Shown in pieces: positions 8,580-16,742 of a stretch of 40,337 bases of DNA (position 1 is the first letter of the stretch; each line of letters opens with the position of its first letter). Source of the DNA: Thermoplasmata archaeon (GTDB taxonomy: Archaea; Thermoplasmatota; Thermoplasmata; Thermoplasmatales; ARK-15). Below the pieces are notes generated by a model that made no database searches, was not told where the DNA came from, and was given only the letters and a program-made list of their open reading frames with translations. Where the stretch lies: NCBI GenBank assembly GCA_038729465.1, contig JAVYRZ010000008.1, forward strand, positions 1 through 40,337. The letters run 5' to 3'. The position numbers and the translations under genes are program-made.

Positions 8580-9623
8580 CTAAAATGCCCGATTTTTAAA
8601 TTTATCATATTCCGCTTCTTTTCCAATTGTTTGTAATGTATAATCTTCAATTTCTAAAATCTCTTTCCAGTACTCTTTACATTCACAATCCAGTTCTTGA
8701 TCCAATACGCTCTTGTCCTGTGTTAATGAAAAATTTGTAATGATGCTCAAAGCCTTTTCATTACATTTTTTGCAGTTATGCGCACCGCGCTCAAAGCTTC
8801 CAGTGGGATACGAAACCACTATTCCCAGCCCTGCAGTCCTCTTTAAGATCTCGATTATGCTCCATAACCATGGTGGCCTGTAAGACCCCTCTTTCCATAG
8901 CTCTTCAACCAGTGTGAAACTCTGTATGTTTACAGGGTTAAATGAAATATAAGAAGAATACTTGGCTGCGAATTTTGCAGTAGAAACTGCATATTCAATA
9001 GCCTCTTTTTCTGTGGTGTATGGTGGCTTGACTAATATATATGTTTTTAAAGGTATACTGTGTTCATTGAGCAATCTTGCAGCCCGTTCAAAATCGCTGA
9101 CAGTAAACCCTTTGTTAATCGAATTTTTAAGTATTTCATCATTGGCACATTCTAGTCCTATCGCAATGATAAGCTGTTCTTTATATTTGGCAAGTGCCTT
9201 TAGTTTTGAATCCGTCACAAATTCTGGCCTGGTTTCAATTATTATCTTTTTTGCATCTTTAAATTTTTCTAATATTTCATATTGAACTTGAAATGGAACT
9301 TCTCTATCATCCAGAAAACTGCCAGATGTATAAATCTTTACAAGCTTTTCACCATTGTATTTTTTTAGCGCTTTGTCCAGCTGCTTCTCTAAATTATCTG
9401 ATTTTATGTCACTTTTGTTTGTATCATTAAAATATCCGCACATGCTGCAACCTGATATATGTGCCCAAAAACAACCGTTTGTTCTAAATATTAAAACAAA
9501 AGCCTCTTCTATTCCAGTATTAAGCCTGTCTTTTTCATGCCATGCCGCAATGTAGTCATCAGGCTTGTCTACACGATTAGCATGCTCTCGTAAATTTTTT
9601 ATTTTTATAGCTAGATCATCCAT
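8580..9623 (-). CDS. RaSEA, radical-SAM archaeosine synthase subunit
   Basis: Works with ArcS to convert preQ0-lysine at tRNA position 15 into archaeosine. The 347-residue protein carries an Elp3-like radical-SAM core: Cys51, Cys59 and Cys62 (CFWAHISGCSMCGYFND, CX7CX2C) should hold the 4Fe-4S cluster, with YTSGSFLDD and IETRPEFV strands after it. Two further cysteine pairs occur in the C-terminal part (HNCKKC and DCEC). This cysteine pattern is that of the TIGR01210/RaSEA family. The frame extends to a TTG at 9641, but the ATG at 9623 is more likely. It lies 70 bp downstream of tRNA-Thr on the same strand. Confidence 0.88.
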   Translation of the reverse strand: MDDLAIKIKNLREHANRVDKPDDYIAAWHEKDRLNTGIEEAFVLIFRTNGCFWAHISGCSMCGYFNDTNKSDIKSDNLEKQLDKALKKYNGEKLVKIYTSGSFLDDREVPFQVQYEILEKFKDAKKIIIETRPEFVTDSKLKALAKYKEQLIIAIGLECANDEILKNSINKGFTVSDFERAARLLNEHSIPLKTYILVKPPYTTEKEAIEYAVSTAKFAAKYSSYISFNPVNIQSFTLVEELWKEGSYRPPWLWSIIEILKRTAGLGIVVSYPTGSFERGAHNCKKCNEKALSIITNFSLTQDKSVLDQELDCECKEYWKEILEIEDYTLQTIGKEAEYDKFKNRAF

Positions 9624-9692
9624 CCTTTTATCGTTCTCCAATTACATTTTTTGTATCATAATATCATAAGGGATCTTTACTTCTATAAGAAA

Positions 9693-9764
9693 GCCACCGC
9701 TGGGAATCGGACCCAGGGCCTCGTGCTTACCAAGCACGCGCTCCACCGACTGAGCTACGGTGGC
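9693..9764 (-). tRNA. tRNA-Thr (GGT anticodon)
   Basis: A complete 72-nt cloverleaf without intron and without encoded CCA. Acceptor stem GCCACCG pairs perfectly with CGGTGGC; D stem is GCTC/GAGC; anticodon stem CGTGC/GCACG encloses TTGGTAA with anticodon GGT; the variable loop is 5 nt; T stem CTGGG/CCCAG encloses TCCGATT. G15 is present, the site of archaeosine. The T loop has C rather than T at position 55. The first ten bases overlap the end of the winged-helix gene. A weak TATA-like AAATAT lies about 33 nt upstream inside that gene. Confidence 0.97.
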
Positions 9765-9967
9765 AATTGTTTTTTACCTTTTTCACTTAAGGCATATTTG
9801 CATCTGGCAGGAGAATTTATAAGTTCATCCTTAGCTAGAATTTTTAGCTTAGCAGATATTTTATTGGCTGGTAATCCTGATAGTTTGCCAATTTCTGCAG
9901 AGCTCAAAGGTTTATCTGCATCGGATAATACTTTCAAAATCTTCTCTGTTATTTCGTCAGGCGCCAT
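9755..9967 (-). CDS. Small winged-helix DNA-binding protein
   Basis: A 70-residue protein that is essentially one winged helix-turn-helix: helix 1 EITEKILKVLSDADKP, then SSAEIGKLSGLPANKISAKLKIL as the HTH, and a wing ending in KYALSEKGKKQL. It resembles small archaeal MarR/ArsR-like regulators; target unknown. The start at 9967 is chosen because AGGTGA lies 5 nt before it; an in-frame start at 10000 lacks this. The last codons and the TAG stop are made from bases 1-10 of tRNA-Thr, so the gene overlaps the tRNA by 10 bp. Confidence 0.72.
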   Translation of the reverse strand: MAPDEITEKILKVLSDADKPLSSAEIGKLSGLPANKISAKLKILAKDELINSPARCKYALSEKGKKQLPP

Positions 9968-10106
9968 ATATTTCACCTGAAATAGATTATTGAAATACAC
10001 TATTTAATCATTTTGATTATTTTTATTTAAAAATGATATATAATTATTGACCTTAATAGAATCTGTTTGCAATAAGAGCTCAATAGCTTTTCTGACATTT
10101 ATAATC

Positions 10107-11015
10107 TCAACCATTAATTATTTCCAGTGCCTTTCTTAAAACTATATCATTAGCAATTTCTGGATTACTAGAATTTGTTGAAACTAATACTACGACATTA
10201 TAATAATCTTTTGAAACTGCAAGAACTTTTATATCAAATCCAATCCCATTGTTCACAATATTTTCTTCTTTTAATTTTTCTATCATTTTTTCTTTAAATC
10301 TAGCCACTGGTATACTCGTAGGGACATCTATCCTAGTCCTAGAGAGCTTACTTTTAGATAACGTATGATTATATATCATCGCCTGTATTACTATAGAATT
10401 TGGGATAGATATTAGCAGATTTTCATCATTCAATACTTTAGTATAAAGAAATCCAAGCTCTTCCACTCTTCCCCTATAGCCAGGCACTATATTTTCGTGC
10501 GGATATGTAGCCCCGACCAATCCAAATTGCCATGTAACTATCGTAATTGTATCTCCTATTTTAAAAGGCTTGGAAAATAAGATATAAAACCCTGCAAATA
10601 TATTAGACAAAACTTGCTGGGCTGCAATGCCCAGCACGATACCTAAAAATCCAGCACTTAGCAGTGCAATAGTAATGTTTACACCCACAGTAAAAAGTAT
10701 TAAAAATATGAGGATCGAGAATACAGTTATTTCAAAAACAGTTCTTAATCTTTTGCTATCATTTTCACCGATTCTTTTAGATGCATAATAGTATACAGTT
10801 TTTCCTATAAATTTTGTAACTAGGTATGCCATTAAAGAGAGGATTATTATTATTATTACAGTGTTCAATATTGATATAGAGATGTTGAATCCTTTTAATA
10901 ATGATTTTATAGCCGGCAAAGTTAACAAAAAATCTATAGTAAATATAGTTGCAGACCCTAATATTATCGTAATTAATGCACCGATAAAATATCTTATCCA
11001 TTTACTATTATTCAT
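10107..11015 (-). CDS. MscS-family small-conductance mechanosensitive channel
   Basis: Membrane channel that releases solutes on hypo-osmotic shock. Four hydrophobic helices occupy roughly residues 8-160, followed by the MscS pore/beta-domain signature: GIAAQQVLSNIFAGFYILFS, KPFKIGDTI, and a beta domain with EELGFLYTKV and ISIPNSIV. The C-terminal cytoplasmic part is short. The frame is open further upstream to 11108. I favour the ATG at 11015, because a TATA-like AATTTTTAT (11041-11049) lies about 30 nt before it; the ATG at 11024 is an alternative. A single gene with no operon partner. Confidence 0.9.
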   Translation of the reverse strand: MNNSKWIRYFIGALITIILGSATIFTIDFLLTLPAIKSLLKGFNISISILNTVIIIIILSLMAYLVTKFIGKTVYYYASKRIGENDSKRLRTVFEITVFSILIFLILFTVGVNITIALLSAGFLGIVLGIAAQQVLSNIFAGFYILFSKPFKIGDTITIVTWQFGLVGATYPHENIVPGYRGRVEELGFLYTKVLNDENLLISIPNSIVIQAMIYNHTLSKSKLSRTRIDVPTSIPVARFKEKMIEKLKEENIVNNGIGFDIKVLAVSKDYYNVVVLVSTNSSNPEIANDIVLRKALEIING

Positions 11016-11207
11016 AATTGTCATGAAAACACTATCATAGATAAAAATTTCTAAAATTAAAATATGGTAATGATCTGAGATATTAGTGTAAAAAATTGAT
11101 GTAGACAATAAAAAATATAACTTTAATAGGTAATTATTGACAATTTATACTAACCTATATGTTACTGGATTTTTTAAAAAAAGTCTTTCCGATTTTTTCG
11201 TTAATTT

Positions 11208-11549
11208 TCAAGGTGGTCTCAAAAATCTGAAAAAATATCTAACAATCGTTTCCCTTACCACAATTTCAATAAAACTCCCTCTTAAACTATCACATCCACA
11301 AACTTCAGAAATTGCGTCAAGAATAATGTTTGTTATGTCAGTATTTGGACCAGCCATTTCCAAGATTATTTGTTCACCATTTTTCTTCTTGTTTGTTATA
11401 CTCTCACAAAGCTCTTTTATCTGTTCATCATTCTTTAGCTCTTTCGCAATACCATGCACACCCTTTTTTAAAATGTAGTGCCCAAAACCCTTTCTTGACA
11501 TTTTATCCCACTCAGCTAATTTTCTATATAAAAAATCATTTATGATCAT
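11208..11549 (-). CDS. Unknown small soluble protein
   Basis: A 113-residue protein I do not recognise. It has a basic N-terminal part, a central amphipathic Lys/Glu region (about residues 35-58), the segment ILEMAGPNTDITNIIL, and three cysteines including C-G-C near residue 90. No signal peptide or membrane helix is evident. A TATA element (TTTAAATATT, 11572-11581) is centred 28 nt before the ATG, which gives good promoter support for a real leaderless gene. The C-terminal end is Arg/Phe-rich and stops at 11208, just before a poor intergenic stretch. Confidence 0.6.
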   Translation of the reverse strand: MIINDFLYRKLAEWDKMSRKGFGHYILKKGVHGIAKELKNDEQIKELCESITNKKKNGEQIILEMAGPNTDITNIILDAISEVCGCDSLRGSFIEIVVRETIVRYFFRFLRPP

Positions 11550-11571
11550 AAATTAGTTATCAAAATAAACC

Positions 11572-11581
11572 TTTAAATATT
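11572..11581 (-). promoter_or_regulatory. TATA box of the unknown gene at 11208-11549
   Basis: The AT element is centred 28 nt before the ATG at 11549. It is one of the main reasons for treating that gene as real. Confidence 0.5.
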
Positions 11582-12190
11582 TTACCTAAAAAATAAATGA
11601 ACGATATTAATTTTTTCTAGACAAATTGTAAAACTTTTGACTCTTTTTAACATTTGCAAACAGGAATTCTCCCTTATCAAGATGAGAGCGAGAAAGGCTT
11701 ATTCTATATGATTAGATCTAGATGACGAGCAAATCTGACTATTCACTGTTCTGTCCACTTCATTCATGCCATGAACAGGCAGAAATTATTCATCAATAAT
11801 GCAATAGTATATTTTCTCTAGGCAAGTAAAATAGCCAGAACTATCAATTTGATAAAGACTATTTTCAAACTAACACTATTTCTCAATATTTTCCAGTTCA
11901 TTAACAGGTTGAAACAATAACTTTTGGGGCGGTACAGCGAAATTTCAAAAGAATTATGAAATTGGAAGTTCTGGATTTCCTCATATTTCCATGCAACAAA
12001 GAGGCAGATTATCATTGACATCCTGAAAATTATGGAAGTGAAATCTTGCTTTTGATTTATGCGGCACCCAAAATGGCAAATCTGGTCACTGAGGTTGAAA
12101 ACCAGCTGTGTAAGCTGTGGGGTGGAAATCACGTAAGTTCAAATCAATGCTTTAAATCCAATGCTCTAGATATCGATAAATGCACAGACT
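11582..12190. other. About 600 bp without an intact gene; possible decayed plus-strand ORF
   Basis: No intact gene with a plausible start is found. On the plus strand one frame, beginning at ATG 11722 (MTSKSDYSLFCPLHSCHEQA), can be followed to about 12200 with only a few in-frame stops, the first at 11797-11799; its last 55 codons (ending in ENQLCKLWGGNH and beyond) read like coding sequence. This may be a degraded gene, perhaps a transposase, but I cannot name a family. A 104-codon minus-strand ORF over the same DNA (11818-12132) looks like a chance frame. Confidence 0.3.
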
Positions 12191-12213
12191 CTTTTTATTA
12201 GCCTAATAAAAAG
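12191..12213 (-). terminator. Perfect hairpin downstream of pepA
   Basis: CTTTTTATTA and TAATAAAAAG form a perfect 10-bp stem around a 3-nt GCC loop, about 50 nt after the pepA stop codon. The stem itself supplies a T run on the minus strand. A terminator for pepA is the likely reading; no long T tract follows the stem. Confidence 0.45.
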
Positions 12214-12261
12214 CATTTTCAGCCTAAATTCTTATAAATTATCATATAGAATGTGAGCGTT

Positions 12262-13716
12262 CTAAGATATTGACTTTAGGTATTCATATAGTAATCTTGT
12301 ACCAAATCCAGTAGCTCCTTTAGTGAAAATAGCCAGGTTCTTTTTTGTGCTTGCAGTCCCAGCAATATCAAGGTGAATCCAGGGCTTTTCACCGACAAAA
12401 TTGCTTAAAAATGCAGCAGCAGTTTCTGCTCCTCCTGGTCTACCACCTGTATTTTTTATGTCTGCTACATCACTTTTTATCTGCTCTTTGAATTCTTCAT
12501 CTAGGGGCAGCGGCCATAATTTTTCCCATGTCCGTTTTGATACGTCTATCATTTTTTGCTGAAAATCTTGGTTGTTTGAAATTATCCCTGCAATATTATC
12601 GCCCAGAGCGACTACACAGGCCCCTGTTAAAGTTGCTAGATCTATTACATGGGCAGGATCATATTTTTCTGTGCCATATGCAAGTGCATCTGCTAAAATT
12701 AGCCTACCTTCTGCATCTGTAGATAAGATCTCGGACGTTTTACCATTGTAATGTTTAAGTATGTCTCCAGGCTTGTAAGCATTACCGCCAGGTAGGTTCT
12801 CGGTCAGTGGCATTATGCCTACTACATGAACTTTCAGTTCTGATTCTGATATAGCTTTCATAGCGCCTAAAACCGCAGCAGCACCACATTTATCAAATTT
12901 CATATCTTCCATTCCTTCTGTTGATTTTATTGATAGTCCACCACTGTCAAATGTTATGCCTTTTCCAACTAAAAGTTCTGGTTTGGATTCTGAATTTTTG
13001 TATTCCATAATAACTAATTTTGCTGGTTCTCTAGCTGCTCTAGATACACCTTCCAATCCACCCATTCCTAATTTTATAAAATCTTCTCTACCGAGTACCG
13101 TAATTTTTATACCCTCAATTTTTCTTGCTTCTTTCTCAAAATATGTCGGAGTTCCGACAGATGGAGGCAAATTACCTAATGTACGGCTTAGATTAACAGC
13201 CTCTCCTACTATTCTCCCTTCTTCTATATTTTTTGCAATATTAGATTTACTGTGTATTTTCACGATCTTAATAGTATCATTTTTCTCTGCTTTATACTGT
13301 GAAAAATCATAATTCACTACTACCGAAACAAACGAAGCTTCATATCCCGCTATCTCTGGCTCAAAAACTGAAGGTAGCTCAATGGAAATAGTATTGAATT
13401 TTCTTTTTTTGGAGCTGTTTAAAGCCTGTGCAAGCATATTTCTGTACAGTTGAATATTGAAACTTGCTTTTTTTCCAAATCCAATGAGTAATAAATTGCC
13501 CTTATCAGATGGTAAAAGCAATTCTTCTTTAATCTTTCCCTGAAAATTCAATTTTTCAAGCTGTTTTTTTGTACCACTGGCAATCAATATCTTATCTGTT
13601 TTTTCAGGCAGATAATCTTCAAATAAACCTATTATCTTTACTGCAGAATCACTTTCTATTATATCCTTTTTTTCAAAGGTTACCATTAATTTATTGTTTG
13701 TTTCTTTACTTTTCAT
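12262..13716 (-). CDS. pepA: Leucyl aminopeptidase, M17 family
   Basis: Cytosolic two-metal aminopeptidase that removes N-terminal residues from peptides. The 484-residue protein has the N-terminal macro-like domain and the C-terminal catalytic domain. Catalytic and metal residues are in place: K252 and D257 in GKGITFDSGG, K264, D275, then D334, E336 and R338 in STDAEGRLILADALAYG. The family usually has N before TDAEGR; here it is S. GGTGAT lies 5-7 nt before the ATG at 13716. Together with the M32 carboxypeptidase in this window it fits a peptide-consuming organism. Confidence 0.95.
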   Translation of the reverse strand: MKSKETNNKLMVTFEKKDIIESDSAVKIIGLFEDYLPEKTDKILIASGTKKQLEKLNFQGKIKEELLLPSDKGNLLLIGFGKKASFNIQLYRNMLAQALNSSKKRKFNTISIELPSVFEPEIAGYEASFVSVVVNYDFSQYKAEKNDTIKIVKIHSKSNIAKNIEEGRIVGEAVNLSRTLGNLPPSVGTPTYFEKEARKIEGIKITVLGREDFIKLGMGGLEGVSRAAREPAKLVIMEYKNSESKPELLVGKGITFDSGGLSIKSTEGMEDMKFDKCGAAAVLGAMKAISESELKVHVVGIMPLTENLPGGNAYKPGDILKHYNGKTSEILSTDAEGRLILADALAYGTEKYDPAHVIDLATLTGACVVALGDNIAGIISNNQDFQQKMIDVSKRTWEKLWPLPLDEEFKEQIKSDVADIKNTGGRPGGAETAAAFLSNFVGEKPWIHLDIAGTASTKKNLAIFTKGATGFGTRLLYEYLKSIS

Positions 13717-13812
13717 GATATATCACCATATACTCTGATAAATAGCAGATCTCTTATATAATATATACGCTCTTTCTGACTAATTTAATTGATTTTTCAT
13801 AGGCATTAATAA

Positions 13813-14568
13813 TTATTCTCTCCATTTAGATTTTTTAATTGCAAGAAATAACATGAAAAGAGTGACGATTATTAATACTGCCCAGGTAAGTACCAAGCTA
13901 ATATAGTTTAGGTGAATATATCCTGCAGCGTTTTGTGCTATTTCAGCTGAGTATGTAGTCGGGGATATATAGGATAAATATCTGTATGGATATGGAATAT
14001 AACTTATTGGATAGTAAACTGGAGGAATGGTAGATAATAATGGGGAAAGTATGCCAGAGAATGCCCAGCTCTGGACAATGTCTGATGAAAGTGTTGAAAG
14101 CAAGAATCCAAGAGAAACTGAAAAAGTAAATATTAAGGACATATCGAAGAAAATAGTTATACCCCCTACAAGCGTGATTTTTACAAAAATAATATTCAAT
14201 ATTACCAAGAGCGTTATTGTAGGAATTGAATATACTATCTCCGAAATTGCCATGCCTAACACATAAACACTTGCAGGAGTTGGTGAACTTACTATCATAT
14301 CCTGTAATCTCATATCATTTTTTAAGTGTGATAAATCACCTTGCATTGATATCCCACTTGAAACCATGTTCATTATCAACGCACCTTCTGCAGCGATAGG
14401 CAGCAAAGTGCCATGGCTCGCAAATGTAACTACAGCAAGCAATGATAACGGTGCAAGTAGTGTGTTAATAAGCACTACCGGATAGTTTAACATGGCATAT
14501 ATCGAATTTACAAGTACAGATGCAGTGACTTGATAAAATAATTTTTTACTAATCTTCAATGTGATCAC
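13813..14568 (-). CDS. ABC-2 type transporter, permease subunit
   Basis: Membrane subunit of an ABC exporter, 251 residues with six hydrophobic segments and the SMQGDLSHLKNDMRLQDMIV loop typical of ABC-2/DrrB-type permeases. The gene overlaps the 3' end of the ATPase gene by 20 bp. The start is uncertain: the frame opens with GTG at 14568, but an AGGTGAT ribosome-binding site overlaps that codon and stands 4 nt before an in-frame TTG at 14559, the spacing used by other genes in the window. The exported substrate is unknown; drug, lipid or polysaccharide export are all known for this class. Confidence 0.9.
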   Translation of the reverse strand: MITLKISKKLFYQVTASVLVNSIYAMLNYPVVLINTLLAPLSLLAVVTFASHGTLLPIAAEGALIMNMVSSGISMQGDLSHLKNDMRLQDMIVSSPTPASVYVLGMAISEIVYSIPTITLLVILNIIFVKITLVGGITIFFDMSLIFTFSVSLGFLLSTLSSDIVQSWAFSGILSPLLSTIPPVYYPISYIPYPYRYLSYISPTTYSAEIAQNAAGYIHLNYISLVLTWAVLIIVTLFMLFLAIKKSKWRE

Positions 14569-15445
14569 CTACTAAAAATTCAAAAATATTTCCCAGTGAA
14601 ACTTCTTGAACTGTAAACCTTATATTCTCTGTTATCAACTTCATGGCTATTTTATAAACTTGATCTTTTGTTGTATATACCTGTATTTCTCCATTTGCTG
14701 ATTTTTTTATTAGCCCATCTTCCACATTTATGTTTAATTTGTCTGAATAAACTTTCAAGCTGTATGAATATTTCATTTTTCCTCTTAACTCATCAATATT
14801 GCCTATTCCAATTAACTTTCCTTGATCAAGAATGCCTATCTTGTCTCCCAGAATCTCGGCTTCCTCTAGGTAGTGGGTGGTCAATATTATCAATCTATCC
14901 TTTTTAATGGTGGATAATAGGTTCCAAAGCTCTTTTCGCGAAAGATAATCAAGACCCGTGGTAGGTTCATCCAAAAATATTAGCGGCGCTTCGCTCGCTA
15001 TGACGGTTGCAACTAAAACTTTTCTTTTTTGCCCTCCAGAAAGCTTTCTGTTTTTTTCATTTTCTACATCTCCTAAACCGAGGCTTCTGAGCGCATCCTT
15101 TCCCTTTTCTTTTGCTTCACGATATGAATAACCTCTCCACATAAGATAAGACAATACAGTCTGTATCGGTGTGAGCCAGGGGATAGCTCTTGCTTCCTGC
15201 GGCACGGCGGCGATAAACTCTCTTATATTTTCAGCATCCGTCACCACATCATATCCCTTTATTGTTATTTTGCCAGAAGTTGGCAAAAGCTGAGTTGAAG
15301 AAATTCTTATTAATGTTGTTTTTCCTGCACCATTTTTTCCAATTATAGTGAATATTCCATTTAAATCAATATCAAATGAAACTTCTTTTAAAGCATAATT
15401 TTTGGAGCCGTATATTTTAGATACTTTTTCAGCTCTAAATTTCAT
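14549..15445 (-). CDS. ABC-2 type transporter, ATP-binding subunit
   Basis: Cytoplasmic ATPase of 298 residues driving the permease encoded just after it. Walker A is GKNGAGKTTLI (about residues 37-47), the Q loop is near VPQEARAIPWLTP, the ABC signature is KLSGGQKRKV, Walker B is LIFLDEPTTGLDYLS and the switch His is in LTTHYLEEAEIL. The C-terminal 80 residues are the extension common in DrrA/CcmA-like exporters. A TATA box (15468-15476) centred 27 nt before the ATG suggests a leaderless transcript for the two-gene operon. Confidence 0.95.
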   Translation of the reverse strand: MKFRAEKVSKIYGSKNYALKEVSFDIDLNGIFTIIGKNGAGKTTLIRISSTQLLPTSGKITIKGYDVVTDAENIREFIAAVPQEARAIPWLTPIQTVLSYLMWRGYSYREAKEKGKDALRSLGLGDVENEKNRKLSGGQKRKVLVATVIASEAPLIFLDEPTTGLDYLSRKELWNLLSTIKKDRLIILTTHYLEEAEILGDKIGILDQGKLIGIGNIDELRGKMKYSYSLKVYSDKLNINVEDGLIKKSANGEIQVYTTKDQVYKIAMKLITENIRFTVQEVSLGNIFEFLVGDHIED

Positions 15446-15467
15446 ATTGGGTTATAGTGTATTCTGG

Positions 15468-15476
15468 ATATTTAAT
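15468..15476 (-). promoter_or_regulatory. TATA box of the ABC exporter operon
   Basis: ATTAAATAT on the minus strand is centred about 27 nt before the ATG at 15445; it forms a divergent promoter region with the gene at 15551. Confidence 0.5.
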
Positions 15477-15550
15477 ATTTTTTTACTTTTTTCTGACCGT
15501 ATGAAATTTTAATTAAATTATATATATCCGATTTATATACTCTCTCACTT

Positions 15551-15994
15551 ATGATTGATATCCTGACCATTATGAATAATTCTTTCGTTCCTCTTGCGAT
15601 CATTACTGGAATTGCTCTCTTAATTTTAGGTATAAATGAAAGATATTCAAGGGTTATGGAAAGCATAAGGTCATTGCACAGGGAATTGATCAGAGAAGAT
15701 ATAAAAAATGAGAACCTTATAAAATGCTATAAAAAGCAAATATCCACCTTGATTCGAATGGCAAAAGTATTGCGTACTGCACTGTTACTGATGTATATTG
15801 CCATTTTTTTCTCTATTGCTTCAAGTATTGCGATACTGCTCTCATCTCTTGAAAATATACAAACTACTGAATTTATGATTATTACAATGATATTTAGTTT
15901 GGGATCTTTATTTTTTGGTATAGTTTTTGTTATTATTCACATTTTCATATCTTTAAATGCAATAGAGATCGATTTAAAAGAGGATATAAAATAG
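15551..15994 (+). CDS. DUF2721-like membrane protein
   Basis: A 147-residue protein with three hydrophobic helices (about residues 13-29, 76-98 and 108-132). The first helix is followed by NERYSRVMESIRSLHREL, an amphipathic cytoplasmic stretch with the Arg-rich pattern that I associate with DUF2721 proteins. Function unknown; no catalytic motif. A TATA stretch at 15518-15526 lies about 28 nt before the ATG, pointing to a leaderless transcript diverging from the ABC exporter operon. Confidence 0.7.
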   Translation: MIDILTIMNNSFVPLAIITGIALLILGINERYSRVMESIRSLHRELIREDIKNENLIKCYKKQISTLIRMAKVLRTALLLMYIAIFFSIASSIAILLSSLENIQTTEFMIITMIFSLGSLFFGIVFVIIHIFISLNAIEIDLKEDIK

Positions 15995-15997
15995 ATC

Positions 15998-16020
15998 TGA
16001 AGATAAAAACAGCATCTTCA
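15998..16020. terminator. Hairpin after the DUF2721-like gene
   Basis: TGAAGAT and ATCTTCA form a perfect 7-bp stem with a 9-nt loop, overlapping the region just past the stop codon at 15994. No T run follows, so a termination role is only a possibility. Confidence 0.3.
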
Positions 16021-16123
16021 ACCATCATATATATTCCTACGAAAAATAAAGAACTTTAAAAATTAGATAAATGCAAAGGTATGAACAATATCAAAATTTA
16101 AATGATCGTAAAAAAGTTAAAAA

Positions 16124-16294
16124 TCATTTTTTTACTGTTGTAATGGGTATAAGGTTCCTATCAAATTCATAAAGGGCTATATCTACTGGGTCAGTAATCT
16201 TTTCAGGAATATCTATAAGTACAGGAGCTCCCATTGATATTTGTAATGCTCTTGCACCAATAATCCTTGCCTTTTCAAATCTTGTAAACTTCAT
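16124..16294 (-). CDS. rpoK: DNA-directed RNA polymerase subunit K (Rpb6/omega homologue)
   Basis: Small essential subunit that helps assemble and stabilise archaeal RNA polymerase. The 56-residue product is dominated by the diagnostic [20 protein letters not shown] motif and ends in a short acidic/basic tail. I start at the ATG at 16294 because GGTGAT is placed 4 nt before it; the ATG at 16306 would lie upstream of the ribosome-binding site. It stands alone rather than with the usual rpoN/rps9 neighbours. Confidence 0.95.
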   Translation of the reverse strand: MKFTRFEKARIIGARALQISMGAPVLIDIPEKITDPVDIALYEFDRNLIPITTVKK

Positions 16295-16381
16295 CACAAT
16301 CACCAAAATCAGTAGAAATAGGTATATATTATTACTATATATAATTTACTTATATTTTTTTAACATTGCCAAAGACAGCTA

Positions 16382-16669
16382 TTAAATCATTTTTACAAAT
16401 TGTGCATAAGGTACATTTTTTAAACGAATTACATTTTCCTTATTTATATATCCTTCTTCTATTGCTATTGATACAACTTCTTCTCCAACAAGATTAGCAA
16501 TTGTAGCCATTTTCAGTGCATTTACAAAAGTTCTTGAATCCACAAAAACTTCATAATAAAAGTCTTTTTTTATATGTAATTTAAGTTCCCCATCTTTCAG
16601 AATTTTCCCCAGTAATTTTTTGTCGCATGCTGCCAAAAGTATCTCTGAACCGGATTTTATTACATGCAT
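16382..16669 (-). CDS. DUF424 family protein
   Basis: A 95-residue archaeal protein of the DUF424 family, recognised from the N-terminal HVIKSGSEILLAACDKKLLG, the following GELKLHIKKDFYYE and the centre with NALKMATIANLVGEEVVSIA. The family is widespread in archaea and is often near translation genes; its molecular role is not established to my knowledge. The frame opens at 16678, but TATA-like ATTATAATA is better spaced for the ATG at 16669. It is the gene upstream of rpoK on the same strand, 88 nt away. Confidence 0.8.
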   Translation of the reverse strand: MHVIKSGSEILLAACDKKLLGKILKDGELKLHIKKDFYYEVFVDSRTFVNALKMATIANLVGEEVVSIAIEEGYINKENVIRLKNVPYAQFVKMI

Positions 16670-16742
16670 TGAAATCATATAAAGTTAGTATTATAATTAC
16701 AGTTATTAAATTTTTTTAAAAATCTTTAATTTTCACAGTTTT

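Noticed and set aside
11818-12132. 104-codon minus-strand ORF in the gap before pepA
   Set aside because: No ribosome site or TATA box at its start and an unnatural composition; the opposite strand shows a better, though interrupted, coding-like frame.
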